A DNA stretch of 64,000 nucleotides from Stutzerimonas stutzeri (GCF_013522825.1 NZ_JAAMQZ010000013.1:61709-125708); one strand, 5' to 3'; counted from the stretch's first letter, positions 48,172 to 58,010 are shown. The notes: generated by a model from the letters alone, not told the origin. Program-made: numbers and translations.

Positions 48172-50610
48172 CTACGGACGTTGATTACGAAAACAGCTCT
48201 GGCACAGGCGAAACTGGCGGCTAAGCACCGGCATCGCCTTGCCGCATTGCTGGCACTTGCTCGTTTCCCCCGAGACGCGGCGGCGATCGGAGTTGCGCGG
48301 TTTTCGCCGTCGCGACAGTTCGCGGGTGATGGCTTCGTTAAGCAGGCTGCGGTGGCCTTCGGCCTGTTCCAGGGCGGGGAAGTGGGCGGGTAGGGTGCGG
48401 GCCAGGTGCAGGTAGGTTTCGATGATGTGCAGGGTGCTTTCCAGCGTGGCCAGGTCGGCTTCGATAAACAGGCGCGGCAGTTCGACTTGTTTGTTCTGCG
48501 CGACCTTTTTCAGCCACTGCTGGGCGTGGGTGGCGGCGGGGCTGTCCAGCCCGCCGCGAATCGGGGTGCAGGCGAAGATCCAGCGCAGCGACAGGTCTAT
48601 CTGCGGGTCGTCGATCAGTTTGATCCACTCGGCCAGTTCGTCCGGCAGGATGGAGATAAATTCCGCACCGTAGTTGATGTTGCGGTTGAAGGTCAGCCAG
48701 GCACGCAGCAGGCTGGAATCTTCCATCAGTTCGGCAATGGCGCGCAGGTGTTCGATGGAGGGCCGCACCTGGAACTGCGTAAGGTCCACCGGCTGGTCGG
48801 CGCTGTAGAACAGCTGGCGGATCGCTTGCAGCGTCTGGCCGTCCAGGGCGGTGATGGTGCCGCTGTCGTGATGACCGAAGCGCCCGGCGCGCCCGCCGAT
48901 CTGCTTGACCTCCTGCACCCTGAGCTGGCGATTCTGGATGCCGTCGTATTTTTCATCCGTGTAGAAACACAGGGTATGCGCCGGCAGGTTGAGGCCCATG
49001 CCCACCGCATCGGTGGCCACCATCAGGTCCGCTTCGCCTTCGCGAAAACGCCGGGCCTGTTCGCGGCGCACTTCCGGCGACAACGCGCCGTAGACCACCG
49101 AGACGCTCTTGCCAGTCATCTCCAGCAGCGCCTTAAGTTCCAGCACGGTCTTGCGGCTGAAGGCCACCAGCATCGAGCCTTCGTCCAGTTGCTTGAGCGA
49201 GGTGGCGCGGCGAGCCACTTCCACCGGCGACAGGCGCTTGGTGCGTTTGACCAGCAACTGGTCTTCACAGAGATCGCACAACGTCTTCAGCGAGGGCTGG
49301 ATCAGCATCGGCCCGGTCATGATCAGCTCCGGCGTGTAGGCGCTCACCAGCGCATCGACCCAGGCCCAGCCGCGCTGCGAGTCGGCCATCATCTGCACTT
49401 CGTCGACCACCACCACGTCCCAGTGCTGGTGGCGAAAACGGGCGAACTCCTCGACGGTGCAGCAGAAATGGGTGGCGCCCTCGCGAATGATCTCTTCCTC
49501 ACCGGTGACCAGCGAGCAGGGCACGCCCATGGACTCGATGCGTTCCTGGTTCTCCAGCGCCATCAGCCGCAGTGGCGAGAGGTAGATGGCGCGCTCGACG
49601 CTGGTCATCGCCTCGATGGCCCGGTGCGTCTTGCCGCTGTTGGTAGGGCCGAGGAGGGCGGTCCAGGTACGGGTGATGCGCCGCGCCGCGTAGAGCTTGT
49701 GGTAGTGCATGAAGCGCGGATCGCTTTCCAGCAGCACCGCGAAAGTCATTTTTTCCTTGTGGTCCTGGCGGGCGAAGCGGATGGTGCGGCGCAGCTTCTT
49801 CGGCTCCATCATGAAGACTTCGGTCAGACGCTTCTCGCCCAGCACCTGCAGGTCGAAGTCGCCGGCTTCCTCGATCATCATTTCGAACTTGGCGATCAGC
49901 GCCTGGCGATCTTCCTCCTTGCGCTCGGCCACTTCGCGCTCACTCAGCACATGGCCCTGGCCAGCAGGGATGCGCCGCTGCATGTCCAGCGCGACGTCGC
50001 CGTGACGGAGTTCGACCACGTAGCGCAGCTCGTGCTTCACCTCGTTGAGGATATCCACGGCCTTGTTGGCGAATTCGTCGAGGCGCGAGAGTTTCGGCTG
50101 CAGCCGCTCCAGGCTTTGCGTCTTCTGCTCATCGGTCATGCTGGCGAAGGGCTTTTCCAGCACGCGCAGCCGACTCAGCACCAGATCCTGAATGGCGCTG
50201 CGCACATGGGTTTCGAATTCGTCGCTGGAGCTGCTGGTGTCGATGCGCAGGGCGATATCGGGCTCCAGCAGGTTCTGCACCGGGCCACAGTCGAAGTGTT
50301 TTTCGATCCCGTGGATATCGACGCTGCAACTGAAATCGTTGAGATCGCGATTGAGCAGGCGACCGATCAGACTGGCCGGATCGACCGCTTGCAGGGCGGA
50401 CTCGACCGCCGTTTCATCCAGCCCCAGCCAGAACAGCCGGGCGGCGCGACCAATCTCCGGCGGCTGATGACCGATATAGGTGGCGAACCATGCATCCTGA
50501 TGCTTCTTCTTCGGCACGAACCCGGGATGGCGCTCGGCAGCCCAGCCGAGAAAGCGTTGCAGCCGCTCCAGACCGATGGTGTTGCGATGCCTGACTTCAC
50601 CCTTGCGCAT
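48172..50610 (-). CDS. SUV3-like ATP-dependent RNA helicase with C-terminal zinc ribbon
   Basis: An 812-residue superfamily 2 helicase. Walker A GPTNSGKT (about 321-328) and DEVQ in place of DEAD (about 400) are the form seen in mitochondrial SUV3 helicases; VATDAVGMGLNLP and QIGGRAGRFG are motifs V and VI. About 310 residues of unknown N-terminal domain come first. The last 30 residues form a CxxC-x15-CxxC zinc site (CQQCG, CQSC). It presumably unwinds RNA in decay or ribosome work. Such long bacterial versions are found in Pseudomonas but little studied. Confidence 0.88.
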   Translation of the reverse strand: MRKGEVRHRNTIGLERLQRFLGWAAERHPGFVPKKKHQDAWFATYIGHQPPEIGRAARLFWLGLDETAVESALQAVDPASLIGRLLNRDLNDFSCSVDIHGIEKHFDCGPVQNLLEPDIALRIDTSSSSDEFETHVRSAIQDLVLSRLRVLEKPFASMTDEQKTQSLERLQPKLSRLDEFANKAVDILNEVKHELRYVVELRHGDVALDMQRRIPAGQGHVLSEREVAERKEEDRQALIAKFEMMIEEAGDFDLQVLGEKRLTEVFMMEPKKLRRTIRFARQDHKEKMTFAVLLESDPRFMHYHKLYAARRITRTWTALLGPTNSGKTHRAIEAMTSVERAIYLSPLRLMALENQERIESMGVPCSLVTGEEEIIREGATHFCCTVEEFARFRHQHWDVVVVDEVQMMADSQRGWAWVDALVSAYTPELIMTGPMLIQPSLKTLCDLCEDQLLVKRTKRLSPVEVARRATSLKQLDEGSMLVAFSRKTVLELKALLEMTGKSVSVVYGALSPEVRREQARRFREGEADLMVATDAVGMGLNLPAHTLCFYTDEKYDGIQNRQLRVQEVKQIGGRAGRFGHHDSGTITALDGQTLQAIRQLFYSADQPVDLTQFQVRPSIEHLRAIAELMEDSSLLRAWLTFNRNINYGAEFISILPDELAEWIKLIDDPQIDLSLRWIFACTPIRGGLDSPAATHAQQWLKKVAQNKQVELPRLFIEADLATLESTLHIIETYLHLARTLPAHFPALEQAEGHRSLLNEAITRELSRRRKPRNSDRRRVSGETSKCQQCGKAMPVLSRQFRLCQSCFRNQRP

Positions 50611-50716
50611 GATCGACGCCTTTCCTGATCAGTGGTGCGGCGAATACAGCCTGCCTGTTTGTGCAAAGTCAACAGGAGCAGGGGGGCGGGGGGCGTTTCT
50701 GGTAATCTCGGCGGCG

Positions 50717-50834
50717 ATAGCCATCAAGAAATCCGAACTCTATGTATCCCGGTGGAATCCTGCGACGCGCGGCGCGGCAGAAGGAATTGCAGACCAGCCT
50801 GCCGAGCATCGAACAGATCATCGAGTGGAACTGA
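50717..50834 (+). pseudogene. Possible remnant of a type I methyltransferase gene (hsdM-like)
   Basis: The codons at 50717-50743 read AIKKSELY after an ATA. This equals the typical HsdM start MAIKKSELY with the ATG changed to ATA. Then homology is lost. A second frame (50742-50834) gives an ordered C-terminal-like peptide ending QTSLPSIEQIIEWN and TGA. The gene, if it was one, has lost almost all of its length. The broken AlbA_2-type gene that follows is often found in type I restriction loci, which supports the reading. Confidence 0.4.
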
Positions 50835-50855
50835 CCGACAATACCGACTCAGCGG

Positions 50856-52264
50856 ATGAGCAATAAGCCCATGACCGAAGCCGACCTCTTGCAAACTCTC
50901 GTCCGTGGCGAAGACAGCCGCCAGTAGTTCAAGCGTGATGCCAGCAACGCAGATGCACTGGCGGCGGAGTTGGCCGCTTTTGCCAACAGTGGTGGTGGGA
51001 CGCTGCTCCTTGGAATCAATGACGATGGCTCCGTGGCCGGATTGGATGCTGTCGCCGTGCGGCGTTTGAATCAGTTGCTGGGCAATGCGGCGTCGCAGTA
51101 TGTGCGCCCGCCGGTGCATCCGATCACGGAAAACGTGCCGACGGCCAACGGCATCGTGATGGTGGTAACTGTGGCCGATGGTCTGTCCAAGCCGTATCTG
51201 GATGCTCAGGGGCGTTTGTGGGTCAAGCAGGGCGCGGACAAGCGCCATGTAACGTCGCGTGAGGAAATGCAGCGCATGTTCCAGCGCTCCGGGCTGGTGC
51301 GCGCCGACCGGGTGCCGGTGGCAGGCTCGACGACGGCTGATCTGGGACAAGGCATTTGCTGCGTACTTTGAACGCCGTTACGGCCAGAGCATTGAGAGCA
51401 CGGGCGCAACCGCTGAATCTGGCCGGACTGATGCTGTTCGGTCGCAATCCGTTGCGCTGGTGCCCGGCATTCACGATCAAGGCAGTGGCCTTTCCCGGCA
51501 CGGTGATCTGGGATACGCGCTATCTGGATAGCGAAGACTTCAGCGGCACGCTGGTCGAGCAGTTCAAGGCCGCGTTCGCCTTCCTCAAACGCAACCTGCA
51601 CCACGTGCAGCACGGGCGCGGCTTCAATACCCTGGGCGAGCTGGAGATACCCGAAGCGGCTCTGGAGGAACTGCTGGTCAATGCGCTGGTACACCGCGAC
51701 TACTTCACCAGCGCGTCGATCCGCATCCTGGTGTTTGCCGACCGGGTGGAGATCATCAGCCCCGGCCACCTGCCCGACAGCCTGAGCATAGAGGATGTGC
51801 GCCAGGGTAAAACCAACCGCCGCAATCCGACGCTGACGGAGCATGCCTTCAAAGTGCTTCCGTACCGTGGTCTGGGCAGCGGTATCCCGCGTGCGCTGGA
51901 GGAATGGCCGCGTATCGACCTGATCGACGACGTGAGGGGCAACCAGTTCAGCGCTGTGGTGTGGCGGTCGAAACCGGAGTGGGTGAGTGCGACTGATCAG
52001 AGCAAAGGCGAGGGGATCGATCAAGTCACCCCCGAAGTCACCCCCGAAGTCGCACGGCTCTTGAGCGTATTACACGGCGCGATGGCCCGCAGTGATATCC
52101 ACGCCGCACTGGGGCTTAAAGACGAGAAACACCTGCGCGAGGCCTACCTGAAGCCTGCGCTGAAAGCCGGCCTGATCGAGATGACCATCCCGGACAAACC
52201 CCGCAGCCGCCTGCAGAAATACCGCCTCACGGTCAAGGGCCGCTTGTTGCAGCTTGGCGAGTAA
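50856..52264 (+). pseudogene. Broken AlbA_2-domain ATP-binding/DNA-binding protein gene
   Basis: Start at ATG 50856 or 50871 (the same frame). The AlbA_2 (Schlafen-like) domain is recognisable: GEDSRQ-stop-FKRDASNAD, then AAFANSGGGTLLLGINDDG. A TAG replaces the expected Gln at 50925-50927. Near 51344-51346 an extra G shifts the frame before DKAFAAYFERRYGQS, and a second shift near 51390-51410 restores homology at NLAGLMLFGRNPLRW. The end has a HATPase-like ALVHRDYF segment and a winged helix. Three lesions make it a pseudogene. Relatives accompany type I restriction systems. Confidence 0.85.
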
Positions 52265-52556
52265 ATGCTCAGAAGCATTCTCTTGGGGGCGTACATCAAT
52301 CCCGAGACGAGATCGAGAAAGCTCTGCGTCTTGGTATCTGCCGCAATGGCGTGTGCTATGTGAAGAGCTGAGCAGGTCAGTGCTGGCAGAGTTTTTAGAC
52401 AGGTGCTGTGTCTCTATCGTATTACTTATTTAACATAATATGGATTATGCGAAGCGTGATACACTGGAGTTGGGTGGGAATTACATTGGCTGTTCGAGCC
52501 AGCTTCTCAGCGTACATGAACGAACCATGAAGCGTCCTCGGAGCCTTGTGGACGCT
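52265..52556. other. Intergenic stretch, AT-richer
   Basis: A frame at about 52298-52371 reads DEIEKALRLGICRNGVCYVK then stop, a possible coding fragment of unknown origin. The segment 52410-52450 is AT-rich (TTATTTAACATAATATGG) and could be foreign DNA or a promoter. The convergent ydiJ gene ends at 52557. No complete gene is seen. Confidence 0.4.
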
Positions 52557-55500
52557 TTAAATACTGCCAGCTTTCATGTCACGCACGTACTCCAGCAGCA
52601 CCTGCAAAGGATGAGGAAGCACCTTGCCTTCTTCCATGCGCTTGACCTGACTGCGGCACGAATAGCCGTCGGCCAGCAAATTTCCCTGCTTGCTGTGGCG
52701 CTTGATCAGGCGACCCCAGGACTGCGCATAGATAACCCTGGATGTTTCGAGGTTGCGGGTTTCGTGGCCGTACGTGCCCGACATGCCGCAACAGCCGCTG
52801 GCCAGCACCGACAGCTGCAAGCCCATGCGCTCGAATACGCGCTGCCACTGGGCGACGCTGTCCGGCGCGTTGGTTTTCTCGGTGCAATGGGCGAGCAACT
52901 GGTATGCAGATCTTTCCTTTTCCACATCACACTCGGCCTGCGGCAACACTTTCAGCAGCCATTCCTGGATGAGCTGAACCTTGGGTGTGCGGCTGCCGAG
53001 CAGCTTCGCATACTCTTGCCGATAGACCAGCGTCATCGCCGGGTCCAGGCCGACCAGGGCCACTCCCGAAGCTTCGAGGGCGGCCAGCGCTTCGCCATTG
53101 CGCCGCGCGACCTTATCGAAGGTACCGAGAAAGCCTTGTACCTGCAGTGGCTTGCCGTTGGCGGCGAACGGCGCGAGATAGACCTGGTAGCCCAGACGTG
53201 AGGCCAGCTCAATCCAGTCCATGGCCACCGCAGTTTCGAAATAACGGGTGAAGGCATCCTGCACGAACACTACGCTGCGTTTCCGTTCGGCCTCAGACAG
53301 TCGGGCCAGCCGTTGCGCATCTGCCGGCAGTACCTGCCAGCGCGCGCAGGCGCCCTTGAAGTTCAGATAGCTGAGCCTGGGGCTATCGACCATGCCGGCC
53401 ATTCGCTCAAGGAACAGGCGTATCGGCGCGAAACCGATCAGCCCGTTGTACAGCCTGGGGAAACGGGCCAGGAACGGGATGCTGAACTCCAGAGAGCCGA
53501 TCAGGTAGTCCTTCAGCGGACGCAGGTAGCGACCGTGATACAGCTCCAGGAAACGCGACCTGAACTCGGGCACGTTGACCTTCACCGGGCATTGCCCCGC
53601 ACAGGACTTGCAGGCCAGGCAGCCGGCCATGGCGTCATAGACCTCATGGGAAAAGTCCTGCTCACCCAGACGCCTGGCAATCGAGTTGCGCAGGCGACGC
53701 AACGGCGCCAACAGGTCGAAGTCCCGGTTCAGCCTGGCGCCCTGCTCCAGCACGTCGACGCCCTCCTCGCCCTGCATCCGCAGCCACTCGCGGATCAGCG
53801 AGGCGCGCCCCTTGGGCGATTGGGTGCGATCCCGAGTCGCCTTCCAGGAGGGACACATGGCGTCGTCCGGGTCGAAGTTGTAGCAGGCGCCGTTGCCGTT
53901 GCATTGCACGGCGCTGTCATAGCTCTGCCACACGCGCTCGTCGATGGTCCGGTCCAGTTCACCGCGCAGGACCACGTCGTCCAGCCCGCTCAGGCGCGCC
54001 TCGGGCATGCTCGCCGGTGTGGCGATCTTGCCGGGGTTCAGCTGGTTGTGCGGGTCGAAAGCGGCCTTCAGCGCCTGCAGTGCCGGATACAGTTCACCGA
54101 AGTACTGTGGCGCATACTCCGAGCGCAGGCCCTTGCCATGCTCGCCCCAAAGCAGGCCGCCATATTTGCGGGTCAGTGCGGCCACCGCGTCGGAGATCGG
54201 GCGGATCAGTGCGGCCTGTTGCGGAACCTTCATGTCGAGCAGCGGGCGGACATGCAGCACGCCGGCATCCACGTGGCCGAACATGCCGTACTGCAGCCCA
54301 TGGCCATCGAGCAGTGCGCGGAACTCGGCGATGAAGTCAGCAAGGTTTTCCGGTGGCACCGCGGTGTCCTCGACGAAGGGCTGTGGTCTGGCCTGGCCCT
54401 CGACGTTGCCCAGCAGGCCGACCGCGCGCTTGCGCATGGCGTAGACGCGTTTGACCGCTTCGTCGCCGATCGCCAGGGTATGGCCGAGGCGCCCGGCTCC
54501 ATCATCGGCCTGCAGGTGGACGACGAACTCGTGCACGCGCCTTTCCAGCTCCGGCCAGTCATCGCCGCTGAACTCGATCAGATTGATGCCCAGGGTCGGG
54601 GTATTCGGACTTTCTGGAAAGTATTCAGCCACGCCGTGCCAGACGATGTCCTGCATGGCAAGCAGCAGCACCTTGGAGTCCACCGTCTCGATGGACAAGG
54701 GCTTCAGCTCCATCAGCGCCTTGGCATCGCGCAAGGCGCCCATGAAGCTCGAATAGCGGACGTTCACCAGCACCGAGTGCCTGGGAATCGGCAGCACGTT
54801 CAGCTTCGCCTCGACGATGAAGCCCAGCGTGCCCTCCGACCCGCACAGCACGCTGTTGATGTTGAAGCGACCATTGGCCTCGCGCAGGTGCGCCAGGTCG
54901 TAGCCGGTGAGGCAGCGGTTGAGTCTGGGGAATTTCGCCTCGATCAGCGCCGCCTGGGTGTCGGCGATCTCCCGAGCGCAGCGCAAGGCCTGCGCGCCCC
55001 GGCCCGGAAGGGCCATGCTCGCTTGCAGCTCCTGATCGTCCAGCGCCTTGCTGTGTAGGGTTTCTCCGCCCAGCAGGACGCTGTGCAGTTCCAGCACGTG
55101 GTCGCGGGTCTTGCCGTAGGTACAACTGCCCTGCCCGCTGGCATCGGTGTTGATCATGCCGCCGATGGTGGCGCGGTTGGAGGTCGACAGTTCCGGCGCG
55201 AAGAACAGGCCGTGAGGCTGTAGCGCTGCATTGAGCTGGTCCTTGACCACCCCGCCCTGCACTCTTACCCAGCGTTCCTCGACGTTGATTTCGAGAATCT
55301 TCGTCAGGTGCCGGGACAGGTCGACGACCAGGCCTTCGGTCAGCGACTGTCCGTTGGTACCAGTGCCGCCGCCGCGGGCAGTCAGCACGATGTTGCGGAA
55401 TTCGGGCTGGCCGGCGAGGCTGGCCAGGCAGGTCACATCGGCGGAGTCCAGCGGGAATACCGCCGCCTGCGGCAGGCGCTGGTAGATGGAGTTGTCGGTC

Positions 55501-55625
55501 GCCAGCACCGTGCGCGTCGCATACTCCGGCGTGATCTGCCCACGGAAGCCGGTGCTGCGCAAACGCTGCAGAAAGTCGCGGTAATCGTGGGCAAGCTGAT
55601 GTTTGGGCGAAAGACGGGCAATCAT
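52557..55625 (-). CDS. ydiJ: FAD- and Fe-S-containing D-2-hydroxyglutarate dehydrogenase, YdiJ type
   Basis: A 1022-residue oxidoreductase collinear with E. coli YdiJ. The FAD-binding domain has PRGGGTGTNGQ-like ARGGGTGTNGQSL and ELSTSNRATIGGMINTDASGQG. A FAD-oxidase C-terminal domain follows, then a ferredoxin domain (CLACKSCAGQCPVKVNVPEFR, split by variable residues) and a CCG domain (GCCGMSGTYGHE). YdiJ oxidises D-2-hydroxyglutarate and related D-2-hydroxy acids at the membrane. Here it is the last gene of a minus-strand group with RidA, a cupin and a FAD oxidoreductase. Confidence 0.92.
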   Translation of the reverse strand: MIARLSPKHQLAHDYRDFLQRLRSTGFRGQITPEYATRTVLATDNSIYQRLPQAAVFPLDSADVTCLASLAGQPEFRNIVLTARGGGTGTNGQSLTEGLVVDLSRHLTKILEINVEERWVRVQGGVVKDQLNAALQPHGLFFAPELSTSNRATIGGMINTDASGQGSCTYGKTRDHVLELHSVLLGGETLHSKALDDQELQASMALPGRGAQALRCAREIADTQAALIEAKFPRLNRCLTGYDLAHLREANGRFNINSVLCGSEGTLGFIVEAKLNVLPIPRHSVLVNVRYSSFMGALRDAKALMELKPLSIETVDSKVLLLAMQDIVWHGVAEYFPESPNTPTLGINLIEFSGDDWPELERRVHEFVVHLQADDGAGRLGHTLAIGDEAVKRVYAMRKRAVGLLGNVEGQARPQPFVEDTAVPPENLADFIAEFRALLDGHGLQYGMFGHVDAGVLHVRPLLDMKVPQQAALIRPISDAVAALTRKYGGLLWGEHGKGLRSEYAPQYFGELYPALQALKAAFDPHNQLNPGKIATPASMPEARLSGLDDVVLRGELDRTIDERVWQSYDSAVQCNGNGACYNFDPDDAMCPSWKATRDRTQSPKGRASLIREWLRMQGEEGVDVLEQGARLNRDFDLLAPLRRLRNSIARRLGEQDFSHEVYDAMAGCLACKSCAGQCPVKVNVPEFRSRFLELYHGRYLRPLKDYLIGSLEFSIPFLARFPRLYNGLIGFAPIRLFLERMAGMVDSPRLSYLNFKGACARWQVLPADAQRLARLSEAERKRSVVFVQDAFTRYFETAVAMDWIELASRLGYQVYLAPFAANGKPLQVQGFLGTFDKVARRNGEALAALEASGVALVGLDPAMTLVYRQEYAKLLGSRTPKVQLIQEWLLKVLPQAECDVEKERSAYQLLAHCTEKTNAPDSVAQWQRVFERMGLQLSVLASGCCGMSGTYGHETRNLETSRVIYAQSWGRLIKRHSKQGNLLADGYSCRSQVKRMEEGKVLPHPLQVLLEYVRDMKAGSI

Positions 55626-55655
55626 GCGGTATGTCCTGGGGGGCTGGGCGTGCTG

Positions 55656-56000
55656 TCAGCGTTGCGCCCAGGCCTGGATTTCGATCAGGTAGTCAGGGCT
55701 GGCGAGCTGGGCGCCCACACAGGCGCGGGCCGGCTGTAACTCACCGCCCACCCATTCGTCGTACACCTCATTCATCATCTGGAAGTCCTGCATGTCGGCG
55801 AGCCAGATCTGCACGCGCATCAGCCCTTCCCGACCGACGCCGGCCTTGCCTAGTAGTTCGTCGAGTTGCGCCAGTACGTCGCGAGTTTGTCCGGCGATGC
55901 CAGTCTCGCAGTCGTTGGCCACCAGGCCGGAGGTTTCCACCCGATCACCGGCGATGACGAGTTTGCTGGCCCGAGGCGATGCATCGATACGGGAAATCAT
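55656..56000 (-). CDS. RidA-family enamine/imine deaminase
   Basis: A 114-residue Rid protein. Landmarks: KLVIAGDRVETSGLVA, QTRDVLAQLDELLGKAG, and the Arg/Glu region ARACVGAQLASPDYLIEIQAWA. The Arg that stabilises the carboxylate is in PARACVG. Rid proteins hydrolyse reactive imines released by amine oxidases and PLP enzymes, which suits its position next to a FAD amine-oxidase-like gene. ATG 56000 gives the family start. Confidence 0.9.
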   Translation of the reverse strand: MISRIDASPRASKLVIAGDRVETSGLVANDCETGIAGQTRDVLAQLDELLGKAGVGREGLMRVQIWLADMQDFQMMNEVYDEWVGGELQPARACVGAQLASPDYLIEIQAWAQR

Positions 56001-56011
56001 GCCGAGCGCCC

Positions 56012-56368
56012 TCAGAAAATCACGTAGGTCTTGCGGAACTGCTCTCTGATGTCCCAGACGCCTTCGCAGTTGGCCGGAAAGAACACTGCGTCTCCCGCAC
56101 GCAGCTCCACCGGCTCGCCACCATCCGGAGTGAAAACGCACCAGCCGGAGATGATGTGGCTGAACTCGCGGTTCATGATGTGCCGGCGAAACACACCGGG
56201 GCTGCAGTCCCAGACGCCCACCGAGGCGTCGGATGCCTCCAGCGTTACGTCCTGGCCCAGGCGGGACTGCGCCACCACATCGCCGACAGGCAGCTTGGCC
56301 GGGGTCGGTTCGCCCATGGGCGAGTGCTCGGCATTCTTGATCACGGTCGGTTTCACGGACATTTGCAT
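56012..56368 (-). CDS. Cupin protein (DUF861 type)
   Basis: A 118-residue single-domain cupin: GVWDCSPGVFRRHIMNREFSHIISG, with the ring-type GEPVELRAGDAVFFPANCEGVWDI motif split across, typical of (S)-ureidoglycine-aminohydrolase-like or ethanolamine-type DUF861 cupins. ATG 56362 is an alternative start. GAGG is four bases before the first ATG. It may be an enzyme or a binding partner in the same catabolic route. Confidence 0.85.
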   Translation of the reverse strand: MQMSVKPTVIKNAEHSPMGEPTPAKLPVGDVVAQSRLGQDVTLEASDASVGVWDCSPGVFRRHIMNREFSHIISGWCVFTPDGGEPVELRAGDAVFFPANCEGVWDIREQFRKTYVIF

Positions 56369-56436
56369 CGATCCTCGGTCGGTGTTCGGACGTAGCCGAA
56401 CGGCATGTTCATCATTGGTTTGCCCAGATACGGGAC

Positions 56437-57753
56437 TCAACTTTCCCGGCCTGCACGGCATTGTCCCCAACGCAGATTGGCGTTGACGCCGAGCGACAGC
56501 AGAGGCTCCGGCGGGTTGCCGCTCGGGCCTTCGGCATTCAGCAGGAAATCGATCAGCTCGTGGTCCTTGCCCGCCAGCCACTCGGCCAGCAGGGTGCCGG
56601 TGCCAGTACCGCGGGTAATGCCCAGTCCATTGCACCCCAATGCGCCGTACACATTGGGCGCGAGCGTGCCGAAATGGCCGGCATGGTTGCGGGTAATGCA
56701 CATCGCCCCGCCCCAGGTGTACTCGAATTCGACGCCGGGCAGCATCGGGAAGCGGCGCTCGAAGGAGCGGCGCTGTGCCTGCCCGGCCCTGGCCAGCAGG
56801 CCGCTGGTGGTCTTGCCGCCGGGGTGATAGGAGAAACTGTTGCGCACCAGCAGACGCTGATCTGGCGTGCGCCGCAAAGTGCTGCCGAAGGGATCGGCGG
56901 GAATGATCCCCCATTGCGCCTTGCCTCCCAGCCGGGCCTGTTCCGCATCGTTGAGCGGGCGGGTCATGCTGGCGTAGGTGAAGACCGGCAGCAGCCGTCC
57001 CTTGAGGAAGCCGAACTGCGTGGCGAAGGCGTTGTTGGTGAGCAACAGCTTGTCGGCAAGCACCGTGCCTTGTGCATGGCTCAGAACGATCGGGTTGCCG
57101 TACTCGACCTCGGTCACCGCGCAGTTCTCGAACAGCGAAACATTACCGGGCAGGCTATCGGCCAGACCTTTGACCAGGCTGGCCGGTTGCAGCAGCAAAG
57201 TGCCGGGTGTGTAGAGCGCCTTGCGGTAGAACGAGATGCCGAAGTGGGATGGCAGATCCTGTCCTTCGATGATCTCGAAAGTCTGCCCGAGTTTTTCCAG
57301 GCCGCTCATGTAGGCGTCCAGGACCCGCAATCCTTTTTCCTCCACTGCGGCCTGGTATTTGCCGACCGGGCTCAGCTGGCAGTCGATTCCGTGCTGAGCC
57401 ACCAGCGTCTTGAGGCTGTGCTGCGCATACTGGTTCAGTTGGAGGTGCATCCGCGCGATGGCGGGATCGCCAATATAGTCGGGGGCACCGATATCGTGTG
57501 GCAGGTCGATGGCAAAACCCGAGTTCCTGCCTGAAGCGCCGAAACCGACTTGCTGGGCCTCCAGCAGCACGATCTCGTCCTCGGGGAAATTCAGCGCCAG
57601 CTGCCTGGCCGCGGCAAGCCCGGTGAAGCCCGCCCCGACCACGGCCCAGCGGGCACGTACTCGACCACTACGGGCAGGACGCGGCGTTCTCTCGTTGCTG
57701 AGGTGGAACCAGCCACAAGCATCGTTATCGGCAGGTAGTTCTTTTATTTTCAC
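56437..57753 (-). CDS. FAD-dependent oxidoreductase, DAO/PuuB-like
   Basis: A 438-residue flavoenzyme. FAD motif VVGAGFTGLAAARQLA follows an N-terminal aromatic segment, then EAQQVGFGASGRNSGF, as in gamma-glutamylputrescine oxidase (PuuB). The C-terminus has GALGCNGLGITRGTGTGTLLAEWL. It likely oxidises an amine or amino acid to an imine or aldehyde plus peroxide. The start is given as GTG 57753, with GGAGG ten bases upstream; longer frames enter the divergent promoter. Confidence 0.88.
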   Translation of the reverse strand: MKIKELPADNDACGWFHLSNERTPRPARSGRVRARWAVVGAGFTGLAAARQLALNFPEDEIVLLEAQQVGFGASGRNSGFAIDLPHDIGAPDYIGDPAIARMHLQLNQYAQHSLKTLVAQHGIDCQLSPVGKYQAAVEEKGLRVLDAYMSGLEKLGQTFEIIEGQDLPSHFGISFYRKALYTPGTLLLQPASLVKGLADSLPGNVSLFENCAVTEVEYGNPIVLSHAQGTVLADKLLLTNNAFATQFGFLKGRLLPVFTYASMTRPLNDAEQARLGGKAQWGIIPADPFGSTLRRTPDQRLLVRNSFSYHPGGKTTSGLLARAGQAQRRSFERRFPMLPGVEFEYTWGGAMCITRNHAGHFGTLAPNVYGALGCNGLGITRGTGTGTLLAEWLAGKDHELIDFLLNAEGPSGNPPEPLLSLGVNANLRWGQCRAGRES

Positions 57754-58010
57754 GATGTTGGAACCTCCAGACTGTGCGGCGATTCTGGCGGTGTCTCGGC
57801 TTTGGCGCCTATAACGATAATGACGATTGCCAGCAGGTTTTCTCCTGCCCACTCCCCTTCCCCTAGCCATCGTAAGCGCGCACACGGGAACCTCACATCA
57901 GCTGTCCCGCCTGTTATATGGCCGCGCCCGGGCCGGTGAGATAGTCGTTTGCCCAACTGGCGCGGCCCCGTCGCGCTATCCATTCGCGAAATACCGAGGT
58001 AACAAGCAAG
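57754..58010. promoter_or_regulatory. Divergent promoter region between the FAD oxidoreductase and ThDP enzyme genes
   Basis: A 257-base region separating two oppositely transcribed gene groups. No regulator gene is present. An AT-rich part near 57810-57830 (CTATAACGATAATGACGATTG) could hold a -10 element. No operator is recognised. Confidence 0.4.

Noticed and set aside
48406..50628. A 740-codon open frame on the plus strand opposite the helicase
   Set aside because: It is the antisense shadow of a high-GC gene: no family motifs, His/Gln/Arg-rich composition, and the minus strand holds all helicase motifs.
50724..51350. A 208-codon minus-strand frame over the AlbA_2 pseudogene
   Set aside because: Composition is shadow-like and the plus strand shows clear AlbA_2 homology despite its lesions.
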